Assembly: GCA_903858015.1 (NCBI GenBank)
Contig: CAIOGZ010000080.1
Span: 1 to 63,962 of the forward strand
Reading direction: 5' to 3'
DNA: 63,962 bases
DNA from: an uncultured cyanobacterium
GTDB lineage: Bacteria; Cyanobacteriota; Cyanobacteriia; PCC-6307; Cyanobiaceae
Shown: positions 26,352 to 36,945 of the stretch, piece after piece
Numbering within the stretch: the stretch's first letter is position 1
Layout: each line of letters opens with the position of its first letter
Program-made: the position numbers and the translations under genes
Notes under the pieces: generated by a model
Told to the model about the DNA's origin: nothing
The model's input: only the letters and a program-made list of their open reading frames with translations
The model's database searches: none

Positions 26352-28481
26352 TCAGATGGGGGCCTGGTCCTGCTGGGCCACACCGCGCAGGGTCAGGTTG
26401 ATGCGGCCGCGGTTGTCGATCTCCCGCACCCGCACCGTCACCTGGTCACCAACGTTGACCACATCTTCCACCTTTTCTACCCGCGATTCCGATAGCTGCG
26501 AGATGTGGATCATCCCTTCCTTTCCGGGCAGGATTTCCACGAAGGCACCGATCGGAATCACCCGGGTCACGGAGCCGCTGAACACTTCGCCCTCGCTCAC
26601 CCGCCGGGTCAGGCCCTCGATGATCCGCTGGGCTTCTTCAGCGGCGGCGCCATCGTGGCTGGCGATCGTCACGATGCCCCCATCTTCGATGTCGATCTTG
26701 GTGTTGGTGCGCTCGGTAATGCCCTTGATCGTGCGGCCACCGGGGCCGATCACGGTACCGATCAGCTCAGGATCGATCCGGAAGCTGAGTAGGCGCGGGG
26801 CGTGGGGGCTGAGGATTTCGCGCGGTTTGTCGATCGCCTCCAGCATCTTCTCAAGAATGTGGAGGCGGGCCGGCCGCGCCTGGTTGATCGCTTCAGCTAC
26901 CGATTTCACCGCCAAGCCGGTGATCTTCATGTCCATTTGCAAGGCGGTGATGCCCTTCTCGGTGCCGGCCACCTTGAAGTCCATGTCGCCGAGAAAGTCT
27001 TCGATGCCCTGGATATCGGTGAGGATGCGAACCTCCTCGCCCTCCTTGATTAGGCCCATGGCAGCGCCGCTGACCGGGGCCTTCAGCGGTACACCGGCAT
27101 CCATCAGGGCCAGGGTGCTCCCACACACCGACCCCATTGAGGTGGAGCCGTTGGAGCTGAGGCACTCCGACACCACCCGCAGCACGTAGGGGAAGCTCTC
27201 CTTGCTGGGCAGCACCGGCACCAGGGCCCTTTCGGCGAGGGCACCGTGGCCGATCTCGCGACGGCCGGGTGAACGCATCGGCCGGGTTTCACCCACCGAA
27301 TAGGGGGGGAAGTTGTAGTGATGCAGGTACGACTTCTCCGTTGATGGGTTGAGGTCGTCCATCTCCTGGGCATCGCTTGGCGTGCCGAGCGTGGCGCAGG
27401 AGAGCACCTGGGTCAGCCCCCGCTGGAACAGGCCCGAGCCATGGACCCGCTTCGGTAGCACCCCTACCGCCGCCTGGATCGGCCGCACCTCATCGAGCTT
27501 GCGGCCATCCACCCGTTTGCCCTCATTGAGGATCTGGTCGCGCATCAACTTCTTGGTCAGGCTCTTGAAGTCGTTGCTGAGGGCCTTGCCATTGCCACCC
27601 ACGACCAGCTTGACGGCGTCATCCTCCTTGAGGCTGGCAATTTTTTCGCCCACCGTGGCCTTGATCGCATCGAGCTTGTCATCGCGCTCGGCCTTGGTCT
27701 GGGCAAATTGCTTGAGCACTTCACCGATCGGCTTGGCACATTCCTTTTGTAGGAACTTCGGCAGGGTGTCGTCCTGGGGCTTGGCCTCGGGCAGCACCTG
27801 CTCGATGCCCAGATCCTTGAGCAGGGTGAGTTGGGCCTTGATCAGTTCGCCCACCGCCTCGTAGCCGAAGTCGATCGCTTCGATCACATCTTGTTCGGGC
27901 AGTTGATTGGCGCCCGCTTCCACCATGACCACGCCCTCGGGGGTGCCGGCCACCACCAGATCAAGGTCGGAGCGCTCGATCTCGCGGTAGCTGGGGTTGA
28001 GCACGAAGTCGTCGCCGAGCAGTCCCACCCGGACCGCCGCCATCGGGCCATGGAAGGGGATCTTGGCCAGCAACGTGGCCACGGAGGCCCCGGTCACGGC
28101 CAGCACATCGGGCGGTACCCGCTCATCGAGGGAGAGGCAGGTGGCAACGATCTGGAGGTCGTCGCGCAGCCAGAGCGGAAACAGGGGCCGCATCGGCCGA
28201 TCGATCAGGCGCGCGATCAGGGTGGCCCGCTCCGGTGGACGGGATTCCCGCCGCATGAAGCTACCGGGGATGCGCCCGGCGGCATAGAGACGCTCCTCGT
28301 AGTCGCAGATCAGGGGCAGGAAGTCGATGCCTTCACGGCCGCCGGAACGGGTCGCCGTTACCAGAACGGAGGTTTCTCCGCATTCGATCAACACCGAACC
28401 CCCGGCCTGGGGGGCGAAACGACCGGTGGTCAGACGGATCTCCCGACCATCGAAGGAGACCGACTGCATTTGTCCTTGCAC
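26352..28481 (-). CDS. pnp: Polyribonucleotide nucleotidyltransferase (PNPase)
   Basis: 709 residues, full length. It degrades RNA 3' to 5' using phosphate and can add tails. Two RNase PH-like cores are visible: an N-terminal one with [26 protein letters not shown] and [12 protein letters not shown], and a second with [20 protein letters not shown] and [23 protein letters not shown] domain ([17 protein letters not shown]) and an S1 domain ([20 protein letters not shown]) close the protein. A second Met four codons in (MQSVSFDG) is an equally likely start. It is last of the run serS, rseP, rpsN, aat, pnp. Confidence 0.97.
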   Translation of the reverse strand: MQGQMQSVSFDGREIRLTTGRFAPQAGGSVLIECGETSVLVTATRSGGREGIDFLPLICDYEERLYAAGRIPGSFMRRESRPPERATLIARLIDRPMRPLFPLWLRDDLQIVATCLSLDERVPPDVLAVTGASVATLLAKIPFHGPMAAVRVGLLGDDFVLNPSYREIERSDLDLVVAGTPEGVVMVEAGANQLPEQDVIEAIDFGYEAVGELIKAQLTLLKDLGIEQVLPEAKPQDDTLPKFLQKECAKPIGEVLKQFAQTKAERDDKLDAIKATVGEKIASLKEDDAVKLVVGGNGKALSNDFKSLTKKLMRDQILNEGKRVDGRKLDEVRPIQAAVGVLPKRVHGSGLFQRGLTQVLSCATLGTPSDAQEMDDLNPSTEKSYLHHYNFPPYSVGETRPMRSPGRREIGHGALAERALVPVLPSKESFPYVLRVVSECLSSNGSTSMGSVCGSTLALMDAGVPLKAPVSGAAMGLIKEGEEVRILTDIQGIEDFLGDMDFKVAGTEKGITALQMDMKITGLAVKSVAEAINQARPARLHILEKMLEAIDKPREILSPHAPRLLSFRIDPELIGTVIGPGGRTIKGITERTNTKIDIEDGGIVTIASHDGAAAEEAQRIIEGLTRRVSEGEVFSGSVTRVIPIGAFVEILPGKEGMIHISQLSESRVEKVEDVVNVGDQVTVRVREIDNRGRINLTLRGVAQQDQAPI

Positions 28482-28509
28482 TGGGCTTTATGTCCTTTTG
28501 TTGTCCGGC

Positions 28510-29181
28510 CTATTCTCGCATCCAGGGTTCACTGCTGAGCGATTCGTCGCCAAAGCTCAGGGTTGCGCGGCGGCGGCGGGCCTGGCGCAAGCGGCCGATG
28601 TAGGCCGCATCAGAGATCTCCACACAGCCAAAGCGCTCCAAATGGGGGGTGCTCAGCTGCACATCGAACAGTTCAAACCCCCCCACCCGTAGGGCTTCCA
28701 CCAGCCGCACCAGCACCACCTTGGAGGCCTGCGAGCGGCGGTGAAACATCGACTCGCCGATCCAGCAGGCGCCGATGCCGATCGCCAGTAACCCCCCCGC
28801 CAAGCCGCTCTGGTCCCTGGCTTCGACGCTGTGGGCTAGACCAGCGGCATGGAGGCGGCGATAAAGACGCCCCAGCTCTGGACTGATCCAGGTGCTGGGG
28901 CGATCGGCGCAACCCGCCAACACCTGGTCGAAGGCCTGATTGAGGCGTAGTTGAAAATGATCGCCGCTCAGCCAGCGGCGTAGGGAGCGGGGTACATGGA
29001 AGCCCTCGTCAAGGGGCAGCAGGGCCCTTCGCCTACTGCGGCAGAGCTGCAGGCAGTCTCCAGGCTTGAGCGCCATCGGAAACCATCCCTCAGCGTAGAC
29101 CTCGTGCCACCATTCGATGGGCCAGTGTTCAGAGGGTTGGCGAGGATCGGCGGCGAACCCGCCGGTCCAGCCGGAGCTCAC
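28510..29181 (-). CDS. aat: Leucyl/phenylalanyl-tRNA-protein transferase-like (Aat)
   Basis: 223 residues. Aat attaches Leu or Phe to N-terminal Arg/Lys of proteins in the N-degron pathway. Family features are clear in the C-terminal half: [57 protein letters not shown] and [14 protein letters not shown]. The N-terminal half is more divergent. The GTG start overlaps the rpsN stop by four bases (GTGA), which supports translational coupling. It follows rpsN and precedes pnp. Confidence 0.85.
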   Translation of the reverse strand: MSSGWTGGFAADPRQPSEHWPIEWWHEVYAEGWFPMALKPGDCLQLCRSRRRALLPLDEGFHVPRSLRRWLSGDHFQLRLNQAFDQVLAGCADRPSTWISPELGRLYRRLHAAGLAHSVEARDQSGLAGGLLAIGIGACWIGESMFHRRSQASKVVLVRLVEALRVGGFELFDVQLSTPHLERFGCVEISDAAYIGRLRQARRRRATLSFGDESLSSEPWMRE

Positions 29182-29480
29182 CAGCTCGACTTGACGACGC
29201 CAGGCAATTCACCCTTGTGGGCCCGTTCGCGCAGTTGGTTGCGGCAGAGGCCGAAATCTCGGTAGTAGCCGCGGGGTTTGCCGGTGGCCCAGCAGCGGTT
29301 GCGGAGGCGGGTGCGGGCGCTGTTGCGGGGCAGGCCCTGGATCTTGCGGTGGATCTCCAGGCGCTCCATCGGGTCGGCAGCCTCTTCAAAGGCTGCTTTG
29401 AGGGCCGTGCGCTTGGCGGCGAAGCGATCCACCAGTTTTTGGCGCTTGGTATCACGCGCGATCATCGACTTCTTCGCCAT
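29178..29480 (-). CDS. rpsN: 30S ribosomal protein S14
   Basis: 100 residues starting [17 protein letters not shown], the standard cyanobacterial S14 opening. The C-terminal part [40 protein letters not shown] matches the zinc-free (long) S14 type. The upstream extension to 29510 is not homologous and is left out. It overlaps aat by four bases. Confidence 0.97.
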   Translation of the reverse strand: MAKKSMIARDTKRQKLVDRFAAKRTALKAAFEEAADPMERLEIHRKIQGLPRNSARTRLRNRCWATGKPRGYYRDFGLCRNQLRERAHKGELPGVVKSSW

Positions 29481-29667
29481 GCGGCCTGGTGCTCGGGTCG
29501 TCAAGATCAATTTATCTTAGCTCGTCGCCTGGAAGGGGAATGTCGCTCGGGACGGAGCAAGGGCGGCGATCGTGCAGGCTGGGCATCGGGGTGAGCACAC
29601 CGACCGGCCGTGGAGGATCAGCGGCGCCCTGGGGCCGGCCGTGGCGAAGGGCGGCATCGCCAGCTGA

Positions 29668-30777
29668 TCAACGGCCGAGCCACTGCTGAATGGCCGGCAG
29701 CTGGCTGGTGTCCTTGACAATCAGCACCAAGCTCAGACCGACCAGAAAGACAAAACCCGATTGCATGAAGGCCATCTGGAAGCGCTCCGGTAGAGGGCGC
29801 CCCCGCAGCCCCTCCAGCAGCAGCAGGGCAAACTGACCGCCGTCGAGCATCGGAAGGGGCAGGGCATTGAGCACCGCCAGGTTGATCGAGATCAGGGCGG
29901 TATACAAAAACAGGCTGGCGCCACCTTGGCGGGCCAGGGAGGCGCCCATCTCGACGATCTTGACCGGGCCGGAAACTTGGCCGGCGGTTTCACTGAAATG
30001 GGTGATCAGGGTGGCGAAGCCAGCCACAGTGCGGCGGGTGAGGGCGATCAGGTCGTGGTTGGCTTGCCGGAGGGGCTCAAGCGGGCCGCGGGGGCGCCGG
30101 AATACTTCATCGCCATGGGGTTGCAATTGGGCGCCGATTTTGCCCACCCCCCCCTGGTCGGCGGGGGTCAGCATGAGCTCAATGGACTGGCCCTGGCGCT
30201 CCGCCGCGATCGCCAGGCTGTGGTTCGGCGAGGTTCGTATTTGATTCACCAGGTCGGCTACGGCCTGCTGGCCCCCCGCCAGCTGCCGATCGCCGAGCCG
30301 CACGATCCGATCGCCACTACGCAGCCCGGCGTTCGCCGCTGCCTCCCCAGGCTGAACCCCCGCCACCATCACGCCAGGGGCAGTGCTGTAGCCGGCCGGG
30401 ATTCCGAGCACCAGGCCTTGGGCCAGTAGCACCGCCCAGGCCAGCAGCAGGTTGGCGATCACTCCGGCGGCGATGACCAGGGCCCGTTGGTGCAGGGGCC
30501 GGTTACGCAGCAGGTCGGGGTCGTCGGCGGGGAAGGGGCTGCTCTCCTCGTCATCGGGGAAGGCCACGTAGCCGCCTAGGGGGATGGCGCGCAGGGCATA
30601 GACCACGCCGCGGCGGCTGCGCTGCAGCAGGGCCGGTCCAAAGCCCACGGAGAAGCCACTCACCCGAATCCCCTGCCAGGTGGCTGCCAAAAAGTGGCCC
30701 GCCTCATGGACCACGATCAGCCCAGCGAGGATCGCTAGTGCGGTCAGAACTCCCATCAGGCCTGCGGTGGTGATCAA
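29668..30777 (-). CDS. rseP: RIP metalloprotease RseP (site-2 protease)
   Basis: 369 residues. It cleaves transmembrane substrates inside the membrane, typically anti-sigma factors or signal-peptide remnants. The zinc site HEAGH is in the first hydrophobic segment (about residues 24-28), and NALPLPMLDGGQ supplies the second metal-binding Asp near the C-terminus. One PDZ domain (about 125-200, with AGLRSGDRIVRLGDRQL) lies between. The other membrane segments include ALVIAAGVIANLLLAWAVLL and FMQSGFVFLVGLSLVLIV. It lies between serS and rpsN on the same strand. Confidence 0.95.
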   Translation of the reverse strand: MITTAGLMGVLTALAILAGLIVVHEAGHFLAATWQGIRVSGFSVGFGPALLQRSRRGVVYALRAIPLGGYVAFPDDEESSPFPADDPDLLRNRPLHQRALVIAAGVIANLLLAWAVLLAQGLVLGIPAGYSTAPGVMVAGVQPGEAAANAGLRSGDRIVRLGDRQLAGGQQAVADLVNQIRTSPNHSLAIAAERQGQSIELMLTPADQGGVGKIGAQLQPHGDEVFRRPRGPLEPLRQANHDLIALTRRTVAGFATLITHFSETAGQVSGPVKIVEMGASLARQGGASLFLYTALISINLAVLNALPLPMLDGGQFALLLLEGLRGRPLPERFQMAFMQSGFVFLVGLSLVLIVKDTSQLPAIQQWLGR

Positions 30778-30834
30778 TCCATTCTGGTGGCTGGCGATGC
30801 GCCGCGCGGCTGTGCCGCAGGCTTGAGCTTGGCC

Positions 30835-30918
30835 AGATCTCCGCTCAGAGCTCGGTTTAGATCACCGCTTAGATCTCTGCTCAGATCTTGATTCAGATCT
30901 TGATTCAGAGTTCAGCCA
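30835..30918 (-). repeat. 12-bp minisatellite (seven imperfect units) carrying serial in-frame stop codons after serS
   Basis: Seven consecutive 12-base units, each starting AGA on the plus strand (two identical AGATCTTGATTC units at 30883-30906). The last unit contains the serS stop codon. Because 12 bases equal four codons, the units bring TGA or TAA into the serS frame again and again: the frame past the first TGA meets five more stops, one per unit. Confidence 0.85.
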
Positions 30919-32197
30919 GCAGCCGATCGCCGCCGAAATAGGGCTTCAGTACCGCCGGCAAGCGCACGCTGCCGTCGTCCTGTTGGCCGTGCTCGAGCAG
31001 GGCGGCCATGGTCCGACCGATCGCCAGGCCACTGCCATTGAGCGTGTGCACCAGCTTGGTTTTCTTGCCATCGCGGAAGCGGATATCGGAGCGGCGGGCC
31101 TGGAAGTCGGCGCAGGTGCTGCAGCTGGAGATCTCGCGGTAGGCGCCGGCGCCGGCCAGCCACACCTCCAGGTCGTAGGTGCGGGCGGCGGAGAAGCCCA
31201 GGTCGCCGCAGCAGAGCTCGATGCGTCGGTAGGGCAACTCCAGGGCCTCCAGGACACCTTCCGCATCACGGGTCAGTTGCTCGTGGGCCGCATCGGACTG
31301 GTCCGGGTGGCAAAACCAGTAGAGCTCCACTTTGTTGAACTGGTGCAGGCGAATCAAGCCGCGGGTGTCACGCCCGTAGGAGCCGGCCTCGCGGCGGAAG
31401 CAGGGGGTGTAAGCCGTGTAGCGCAGCGGTAGTTGCTCGGCGGCGAGCACCTCGCTGCGGTGCAAGGAGGTGAGCGGCACTTCGGCGGTGGGGGTGAGCC
31501 AAAGGTCGTCCTCGGCGCACTTGAAACTCTCCTCGGCGAATTTGGGCAGCTGGCCGGAGCCGGTGAGGCTGGCCGTATTCACCAGGATCGGCGGCATCAC
31601 CTCGCCGTAACCGGCGGCGCTGTGGCGATCGAGCATGAAGTTGATCAGGGCCCGCTCCAGCCGCGCCCCCTGGCCCAGCAGGGTGATGAAGCGGCTCTGG
31701 GCGATGCGCACCGAGCGCTCCGTATCGACCAAACCGAGGCGTTCGGCGATCTGCCAGTGCTCTTCGAGGGGGGAGCCATCGGCCCGCGGCCCCCTGCGCG
31801 GCTCTCCCCAGGTTTTAACGTTCACATTGTCGGCTTCGCTGCGCCCCTCAGGGCTGTGGGCGGAGGGCAGGTTGGGCAGCACCTCCAGCTGCTTGCGAAG
31901 TTCGGCTTCCAGCTCCTTTTCCTGCTCCTCAAGCTTGGCCACCTGGGATTTGATTTGATTGCCCTCCTCCCTCAGAGAGGCGAGCTCCTGTCCATCGGCT
32001 TGGGCGCCGGCACGGATCCGCTGACCAACTTCGCGGCCGATCCGATTGCCTTCGGCCTGCAGGTTGCTGCGCTGCTCCTCTAGATCCCGTACCTGGCGGA
32101 CTTTCCCTTGCAGGTTGGGATCAAGCTCGAGGCCCCGGCGGGCGAGCTGCTGGCGGATCAGCTCCGGGTTGTCGCGCAGCAGGCGCTGATCCAGCAC
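30905..32197 (-). CDS. serS: Seryl-tRNA synthetase
   Basis: 430 residues from GTG 32197 ([19 protein letters not shown]), the usual SerS N-terminus; the ATG 16 codons upstream adds non-homologous sequence. The N-terminal long coiled coil (about 30-105, rich in [15 protein letters not shown] and [13 protein letters not shown]) binds tRNA-Ser. Class II motifs are present: motif 2 FRREAGSYG, and motif 3 [16 protein letters not shown]. Length is typical. Transcription would run on into rseP. Confidence 0.97.
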   Translation of the reverse strand: MLDQRLLRDNPELIRQQLARRGLELDPNLQGKVRQVRDLEEQRSNLQAEGNRIGREVGQRIRAGAQADGQELASLREEGNQIKSQVAKLEEQEKELEAELRKQLEVLPNLPSAHSPEGRSEADNVNVKTWGEPRRGPRADGSPLEEHWQIAERLGLVDTERSVRIAQSRFITLLGQGARLERALINFMLDRHSAAGYGEVMPPILVNTASLTGSGQLPKFAEESFKCAEDDLWLTPTAEVPLTSLHRSEVLAAEQLPLRYTAYTPCFRREAGSYGRDTRGLIRLHQFNKVELYWFCHPDQSDAAHEQLTRDAEGVLEALELPYRRIELCCGDLGFSAARTYDLEVWLAGAGAYREISSCSTCADFQARRSDIRFRDGKKTKLVHTLNGSGLAIGRTMAALLEHGQQDDGSVRLPAVLKPYFGGDRLLAEL

Positions 32198-32289
32198 GGG
32201 TCGGGAGCGGCTTGGCGGCAGCCTAGGGGTCGATCGCCTCAACATCGGCGGGCGCCTTCGCCATCGCGGTCAGCCACCGGCAGCGGCGG

Positions 32290-32577
32290 TTGAGAGCCGA
32301 ACCGGATGACCCAGGGATTTCGCCGTCCGTATCGGCCGCAATCGTGGATCTGGAGCAGGCCGTGCGGCTGGATCCAGACCATCGCCCCAGTTGGCAGCGG
32401 CTTGGGCAGGTGGGTCGCTACGGCGAAGCCGCGCCCTGCCTGATCCGGGCTGCCGAGTTGAAGCCCGCCAGCGGCCCAGCGGCATCGAGTGCTGCCCCGC
32501 TGGCGAGGCGCGACTCGGTGCCGCTGGGACGAAATAAGCGCTACGAATGCCTTGCGCTGATGGGTTCGATGGGGTGA
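32290..32577 (+). pseudogene. Possible TPR-protein remnant
   Basis: A plus-strand frame of 95 residues contains DLEQAVRLDPDHRPSWQRLG and GRYGEAAPCLIRAAELKP, which fit one and a half tetratricopeptide repeats. The rest is unlike any protein I know. The surrounding 32.2-32.8 kb holds no other convincing gene. It could be the leftover of a larger TPR gene or chance. Confidence 0.3.
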
Positions 32578-32816
32578 GGTATGCGTTCCACTTCGGCAGC
32601 GACATCACCCTTGAGGGACCCTCCATGCCAGCTCCCTTGCGGCGGCCCGAGCTGCCCGAAAAAAATGGCCACAAGGCCAGGGCAGCGCCTGGGGATCGGT
32701 TGGATGATGTCAGGCGCTTTGAGGACTAAGCCCAGCAGGCCAGGGCCAGAGCGGCAGTGAGACAGCAGCCGGCATCTGGACCCCAATCAAACCGTCGCCC
32801 CCAGCAGACCCGAAGT

Positions 32817-33125
32817 TCAGAGCACCTGCACCACTTCATTCACCTCCGGGATTGCCTCGCGCAACTTGCGCTCGATGCCCATTTTGAGGGTCATCGTGCT
32901 GCTGGGGCAGGAGCCGCAGGCCCCCTGCAGCCGCACCTTCACAATCGGCCCGTCGATCTCAACAATCTCGACATTGCCGCCATCGGCCATCAGGTAGGGG
33001 CGAAGCTCATCGAGCACCCGCTCGACGTTGTCGATGGTGAGGGCATGGGGATCGTTGGCCGGGGCGTTGTCGGCGGGCAGCTGGGCCTCGGATTGCAGGT
33101 CGGCGATGGCGGTTTCGCTGGTCAT
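32817..33125 (-). CDS. NifU-like (Nfu) Fe-S cluster scaffold/carrier
   Basis: 102 residues from ATG 33125. Nfu proteins assemble or deliver 4Fe-4S clusters; in cyanobacteria NfuA is the essential housekeeping scaffold for photosystem I and other proteins. The domain is seen as [32 protein letters not shown], and the cluster-binding [16 protein letters not shown] with both cysteines present. The first about 30 residues are a non-conserved extension. It is divergent from lepA. Confidence 0.93.
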   Translation of the reverse strand: MTSETAIADLQSEAQLPADNAPANDPHALTIDNVERVLDELRPYLMADGGNVEIVEIDGPIVKVRLQGACGSCPSSTMTLKMGIERKLREAIPEVNEVVQVL

Positions 33126-33174
33126 GGCACTCGGCGGCAAACGTTCTAACCACTAGCTTAGGAACTGGCATCCA

Positions 33175-33196
33175 CCCCCAGGGGTATCCCTGGGGG
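33175..33196. promoter_or_regulatory. Perfect 9-bp hairpin in the nfu leader
   Basis: CCCCCAGGG (33175-33183) and CCCTGGGGG (33188-33196) pair perfectly around a GTAT loop. It lies about 50 bases upstream of the nfu start, in its probable 5' leader and upstream of lepA. It could be an attenuator or an mRNA stabilising stem; it has no T-tract. Confidence 0.45.
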
Positions 33197-33480
33197 GTCG
33201 GCTCACCGCTCTTGGCGCGGTCCCCCCCTATGCAGCGAAATCCCAAGGCTGTAGGTGAGGCTGACCCCTGCTGCCAGCTCTAGCCGGGCCTCGAAGCCGG
33301 GCTCCCTAAGCGAGTTTCGAAGCCGGGCCGCCAAGCCGGGATTCCACAGGCCGGGATCACCCGCTCCGATGGTCTGCTGGGATCGCCGGCATCGATCACC
33401 TACTCCTTGCTGCGCCAGGTGGCTGGCCCAGGTGGCTGCCTAGGATTGTCGGATTGCCATCTGCAGCCGCCCGGCCCCGC

Positions 33481-35289
33481 ATGACCGATGTCCCCGCCGC
33501 GCGGATCCGCAACTTCTGCATCATCGCCCACATCGACCACGGCAAGTCCACCTTGGCGGACCGGCTGTTGCAGGAAACCGGCACCGTGGCCGCCCGGGAT
33601 ATGCAAGCGCAGTTCCTCGACAACATGGAGCTGGAGCGGGAGCGAGGTATCACAATCAAACTCCAGGCGGCACGGATGGAGTACAAGGCTGCCGATGGCC
33701 TTACCTACATCCTCAACCTGATCGATACGCCTGGGCATGTAGATTTCTCCTATGAGGTAAGTCGTTCCCTCCAGGCCTGTGAAGGTGCTCTGTTGGTAGT
33801 GGATGCCAGTCAGGGGGTCGAGGCTCAGACCCTGGCTAATGTTTATTTGGCGCTGGAGAATGACCTGGAGATCATTCCGGTACTCAATAAGATTGATCTC
33901 CCCGGCGCCGATCCGGCCCGCATCAGCGAGGAGATCGAGGCGATTATCGGTCTTGATACCAGCCATGCCATTGCCTGCTCCGCCAAGACCGGTCTGGGCG
34001 TGCCCGAAATTCTCCAGGCCGTGGTCGATCGGGTGCCGCCACCGCCGGACAAGGTGAGTGAACCGCTTCGGGCGTTGATCTTCGATTCCTATTACGACGC
34101 CTACCGCGGCGTGATCGTTTACTTCCGGGTGATCAGTGGCACCATCGCCCGCCGAGACAAGGTGTTGTTGATGGCCAGTGGCAAAACCTACGAACTTGAT
34201 GAGGTCGGGGTGATGGCTCCCGACCAGCGCCAGGTGGAGAGCCTCCATGCCGGCGAGGTGGGCTACCTGGCCGCTTCGATCAAGGCGGTCGCCGATGCCC
34301 GCGTCGGTGACACGATCACCCTGCTGAGCAATCCCACCTCTGAAGCACTGCCTGGATATACCGAGGCCAAGCCGATGGTGTTCTGCGGTCTCTTCCCCAC
34401 CGATGCCGACCAATACCCCGACCTGCGCGAAGCTCTCGACAAGCTCAAGCTGTCCGATGCAGCACTGAAATACGAGCCAGAAACCAGTAGTGCCATGGGG
34501 TTTGGTTTCCGTTGTGGCTTTCTGGGCCTCTTGCACATGGAGATCGTGCAGGAGCGCCTGGAACGCGAGTATGACCTCGACCTGATCGTTACCGCCCCTT
34601 CAGTGATCTACAAAGTGAACATGCTTGATGGCAGTGAGTTGATGGTGGACAATCCCGCCACCCTTCCAGATCCTCAGAAGCGTGATTCAATCGAAGAACC
34701 CTATGTAAAGCTGGAAATATATACGCCAAATAGCTTCAATGGTGCCCTGATGGAGCTTTGCCAAGAGCGGAGGGGTGAATTTATCGATATGAAATACATC
34801 ACTACCGATCGGGTCACCCTGCATTATGAAATGCCGTTGGCCGAGGTGGTTACGGACTTCTTTGACCAGATGAAGAGTCGAACCAAAGGATACGCGTCAA
34901 TGGAGTATAGTTTGATTGGTTATCGCAAGAATGAGCTTGTCCGCCTTGATGTGTTGATTAATGCTGAGAAGGCTGATCCGCTTACTACGATTGTTCACCG
35001 CGATAAGGCCTACAATGTGGGCAAGGGCCTTGTCGAGAAGTTGAAGGAACTGATCCCACGTCAACAGTTTAAGATTCCGATCCAGGCCTCAATTGGTAGT
35101 CGCGTGATAGCTTCCGAGAGCATCAGCGCCATCCGCAAAGACGTTCTTGCTAAGTGCTATGGCGGCGACATCAGTCGCAAGAAAAAACTATTGCAAAAAC
35201 AAGCCAAGGGTAAGAAGCGCATGAAGGCCATGGGTAAGGTGGACGTGCCCCAGGAGGCCTTTATGGCCGTACTCAAGCTCAATCAATAA
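33481..35289 (+). CDS. lepA: Elongation factor 4 (LepA)
   Basis: 602 residues from ATG 33481 ([20 protein letters not shown]). It is a ribosome-associated translational GTPase, linked to ribosome back-translocation and biogenesis. The GTPase motifs are HIDHGKST (P-loop), [14 protein letters not shown] and NKIDLPGA. The C-terminal domain has the EF4-specific [18 protein letters not shown] tail. The 3' half of the gene uses more A/T-ending codons than the 5' half. Confidence 0.97.
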   Translation: MTDVPAARIRNFCIIAHIDHGKSTLADRLLQETGTVAARDMQAQFLDNMELERERGITIKLQAARMEYKAADGLTYILNLIDTPGHVDFSYEVSRSLQACEGALLVVDASQGVEAQTLANVYLALENDLEIIPVLNKIDLPGADPARISEEIEAIIGLDTSHAIACSAKTGLGVPEILQAVVDRVPPPPDKVSEPLRALIFDSYYDAYRGVIVYFRVISGTIARRDKVLLMASGKTYELDEVGVMAPDQRQVESLHAGEVGYLAASIKAVADARVGDTITLLSNPTSEALPGYTEAKPMVFCGLFPTDADQYPDLREALDKLKLSDAALKYEPETSSAMGFGFRCGFLGLLHMEIVQERLEREYDLDLIVTAPSVIYKVNMLDGSELMVDNPATLPDPQKRDSIEEPYVKLEIYTPNSFNGALMELCQERRGEFIDMKYITTDRVTLHYEMPLAEVVTDFFDQMKSRTKGYASMEYSLIGYRKNELVRLDVLINAEKADPLTTIVHRDKAYNVGKGLVEKLKELIPRQQFKIPIQASIGSRVIASESISAIRKDVLAKCYGGDISRKKKLLQKQAKGKKRMKAMGKVDVPQEAFMAVLKLNQ

Positions 35290-35366
35290 ATCCAAGCGCT
35301 GAACACAGATCTGTTCGGCTGCTCGCGAAGTCTGTCCGCCCAGGGGAACGCTTGGGGCCTCATTCG

Positions 35367-36047
35367 ATGGCCCTTGCCCGTTCAACCGTGCCTCTGACGT
35401 TGCCACGTTGTTCTTCCCCACCGTCCCTTTCCCCACCGCCTCCTTCGCTGCGGCCCCGTTCAGGGTGCCGTCATTCACGGTGCCGCCATTCACGGCCCCG
35501 ATCCTGTGGATCGCGCTGCCCCTCTCGCCGCTTTCTTGGCCTGGCTGAGCGAGCCAAGCTTTCGGCCGCAGCGGCTGGAGAGTCTGGATTCATCATGCCG
35601 ATGGCGCTCGGCGCCTCCTTGCTGGTGCTGCTGGGGAGCCTTTCACTGCAGACCGTTGCGCTGCAGAGCCACCTCGGCCAGGCGGTCAGCCAGGAGCTCC
35701 GCCAGCAGGAGGACAAGTTGGCTTCAGCCGCCCAGCAGCTGGTGGCGGATCTGAATCGGTTCCATCCCTGTTTGCTGCGGTTGCCCCTGGCCAGTTGGCC
35801 CCAGCAGGGCCTGGCCTGTGCCACTCCCGAGCAACTCGATGCGTTGCAACGGGTGGAGCAGCCTGGCGGCGGCTGGCAACTGATCGCCTGGCGCCCCGGA
35901 CTCGCCAGTGCAGAAGTTCTGATTGAGCTGCGGCCCTCGGAGCCCAGGTTTGTGGCGCGGCGCGGCGCCTTTGCCGTTGCCCTGCGGGATGAACCTCTGC
36001 AAGCCCAGTTTCCCCGTCTGCTGGGGCTGCGCGGAGTGGCGCCATGA
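35367..36047 (+). CDS. Minor-pilin-like protein, PilX-type (set 1)
   Basis: 226 residues if started at ATG 35367. The key feature is GESGFIMPMALGASLLVLLG near residue 75, which looks like a prepilin cleavage site followed by a hydrophobic N-terminal helix of PilX type (GF-x-MPM). The remaining about 140 residues include two cysteines, and no other domain is recognisable. The leader would be unusually long; ATG 35595 would start right at the helix but lose the cleavage site. It is the first of four overlapping genes, and the next start overlaps its stop (ATGA). Confidence 0.6.
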   Translation: MALARSTVPLTLPRCSSPPSLSPPPPSLRPRSGCRHSRCRHSRPRSCGSRCPSRRFLGLAERAKLSAAAAGESGFIMPMALGASLLVLLGSLSLQTVALQSHLGQAVSQELRQQEDKLASAAQQLVADLNRFHPCLLRLPLASWPQQGLACATPEQLDALQRVEQPGGGWQLIAWRPGLASAEVLIELRPSEPRFVARRGAFAVALRDEPLQAQFPRLLGLRGVAP

Positions 36048-36454
36048 ATTTAATTGAGGTGTTGATGGCCGCTGGGCTGTTCCTGGGCTCCTCGGCCGCC
36101 TCGATGCTGGTCTGGTCTCGGGCTACGGCGGTCCTTGTCGCCGACAGCGAACGCTTGCGGCGCCTTGATGATCTGGAGGCCGAACTCCAGGCTGGGGAAG
36201 CCCGCCTGCGCGATCCAACCCAGTTTTTTGCCTCGCCCACTGCCGACTGCTCAGACCAGGCTCTACGCCTGGTCGCCGTTCTGGACAACCAGCCGCCGCC
36301 CCTGGGCGTGGTGCGGCAGATCGTGCTTCCCGAGGGTACAAAGCCAATGCTGGTGCGCCTCAGTGCCGGTGACGTCGAGCGGGTAAGGGCCTACAACCCG
36401 GCCGCGTTCGGAGGCTGCGGTACCAGGCCTGAAGACGAGCAAGGGGGTGGCTGA
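36044..36454 (+). CDS. Minor-pilin-like protein, PilV-type (set 1)
   Basis: 136 residues beginning MNLIEVLMAAGLFLGSSAAS. This matches the mature start of type IV pilins (FTLIEVLMA) with Glu at the fifth position, but the Gly/Phe cleavage site and basic leader are missing. So it is either an uncleaved pilin-like protein or the leader is encoded differently. The C-terminal half contains two cysteines (DCS, GCGT). It overlaps both neighbours, by four bases and one base, indicating tight coupling. Confidence 0.7.
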   Translation: MNLIEVLMAAGLFLGSSAASMLVWSRATAVLVADSERLRRLDDLEAELQAGEARLRDPTQFFASPTADCSDQALRLVAVLDNQPPPLGVVRQIVLPEGTKPMLVRLSAGDVERVRAYNPAAFGGCGTRPEDEQGGG

Positions 36455-36945
36455 TGGCGCGTTCGGAAGCCTTTACCCTCCCCGAGCTGCTGGTGGTGGT
36501 GGCGGTGGTGGCCATCCTGGCCGGCATTGCCCTGGGGGGCGAGCAGGAAGCCCTGGCCCGGCTCCAGGTCGAGTCTGCCAGCCGCCGCGTGGTGCTGGGA
36601 TTGGAGCGGGGCCGTTCCGTTGCTGAGCGGTTGGGCAGGCCCTGCGCCCTCAGCCTGAACAGCCAGGGATGGGGCGAGCCCAGCCGAGGAAATCTGACGG
36701 CTTGTCCAGGCGTTGTGCTCAGTTTGGGCGAGGGGATGGAGTCGGGGGAGGGGCTTCGTTTGGAGCACAATCTGCCGGCGGCCGTGCGGTTCAGTAGCAA
36801 TGGCCTTGTGCTCGACGGGGGCACGGTGTTGGTGGCCCACCGTGCCACCGAGCTGACCCGTTGCGTGGTGGTCTCCCTCCCCTTGGGAGTGGCCCGGGTG
36901 GGTCTGTACAGCGAGGGGGCTTGTCGCCCGGATCCAAGCCTGTGA
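36454..36945 (+). CDS. Minor-pilin-like protein, FimT/GspH-type (set 1)
   Basis: 163 residues. The short leader MARSEA precedes FTLPELLVVVAVVAILAGIA, a class III pilin helix with the Glu at position 5 of the mature form. Ala replaces the usual Gly before Phe, which some prepilin peptidases tolerate. The body has the FimT/GspH pattern (SRRVVLGLERGRSVAERLG, CVVVSLPLGVARVGLY). Minor pilins of this type form the tip or priming complex of type IV pili. Confidence 0.8.
   Translation: MARSEAFTLPELLVVVAVVAILAGIALGGEQEALARLQVESASRRVVLGLERGRSVAERLGRPCALSLNSQGWGEPSRGNLTACPGVVLSLGEGMESGEGLRLEHNLPAAVRFSSNGLVLDGGTVLVAHRATELTRCVVVSLPLGVARVGLYSEGACRPDPSL

Noticed and set aside
33400-34536. 378-codon minus-strand frame
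   Set aside because: Antisense to lepA; no domain.
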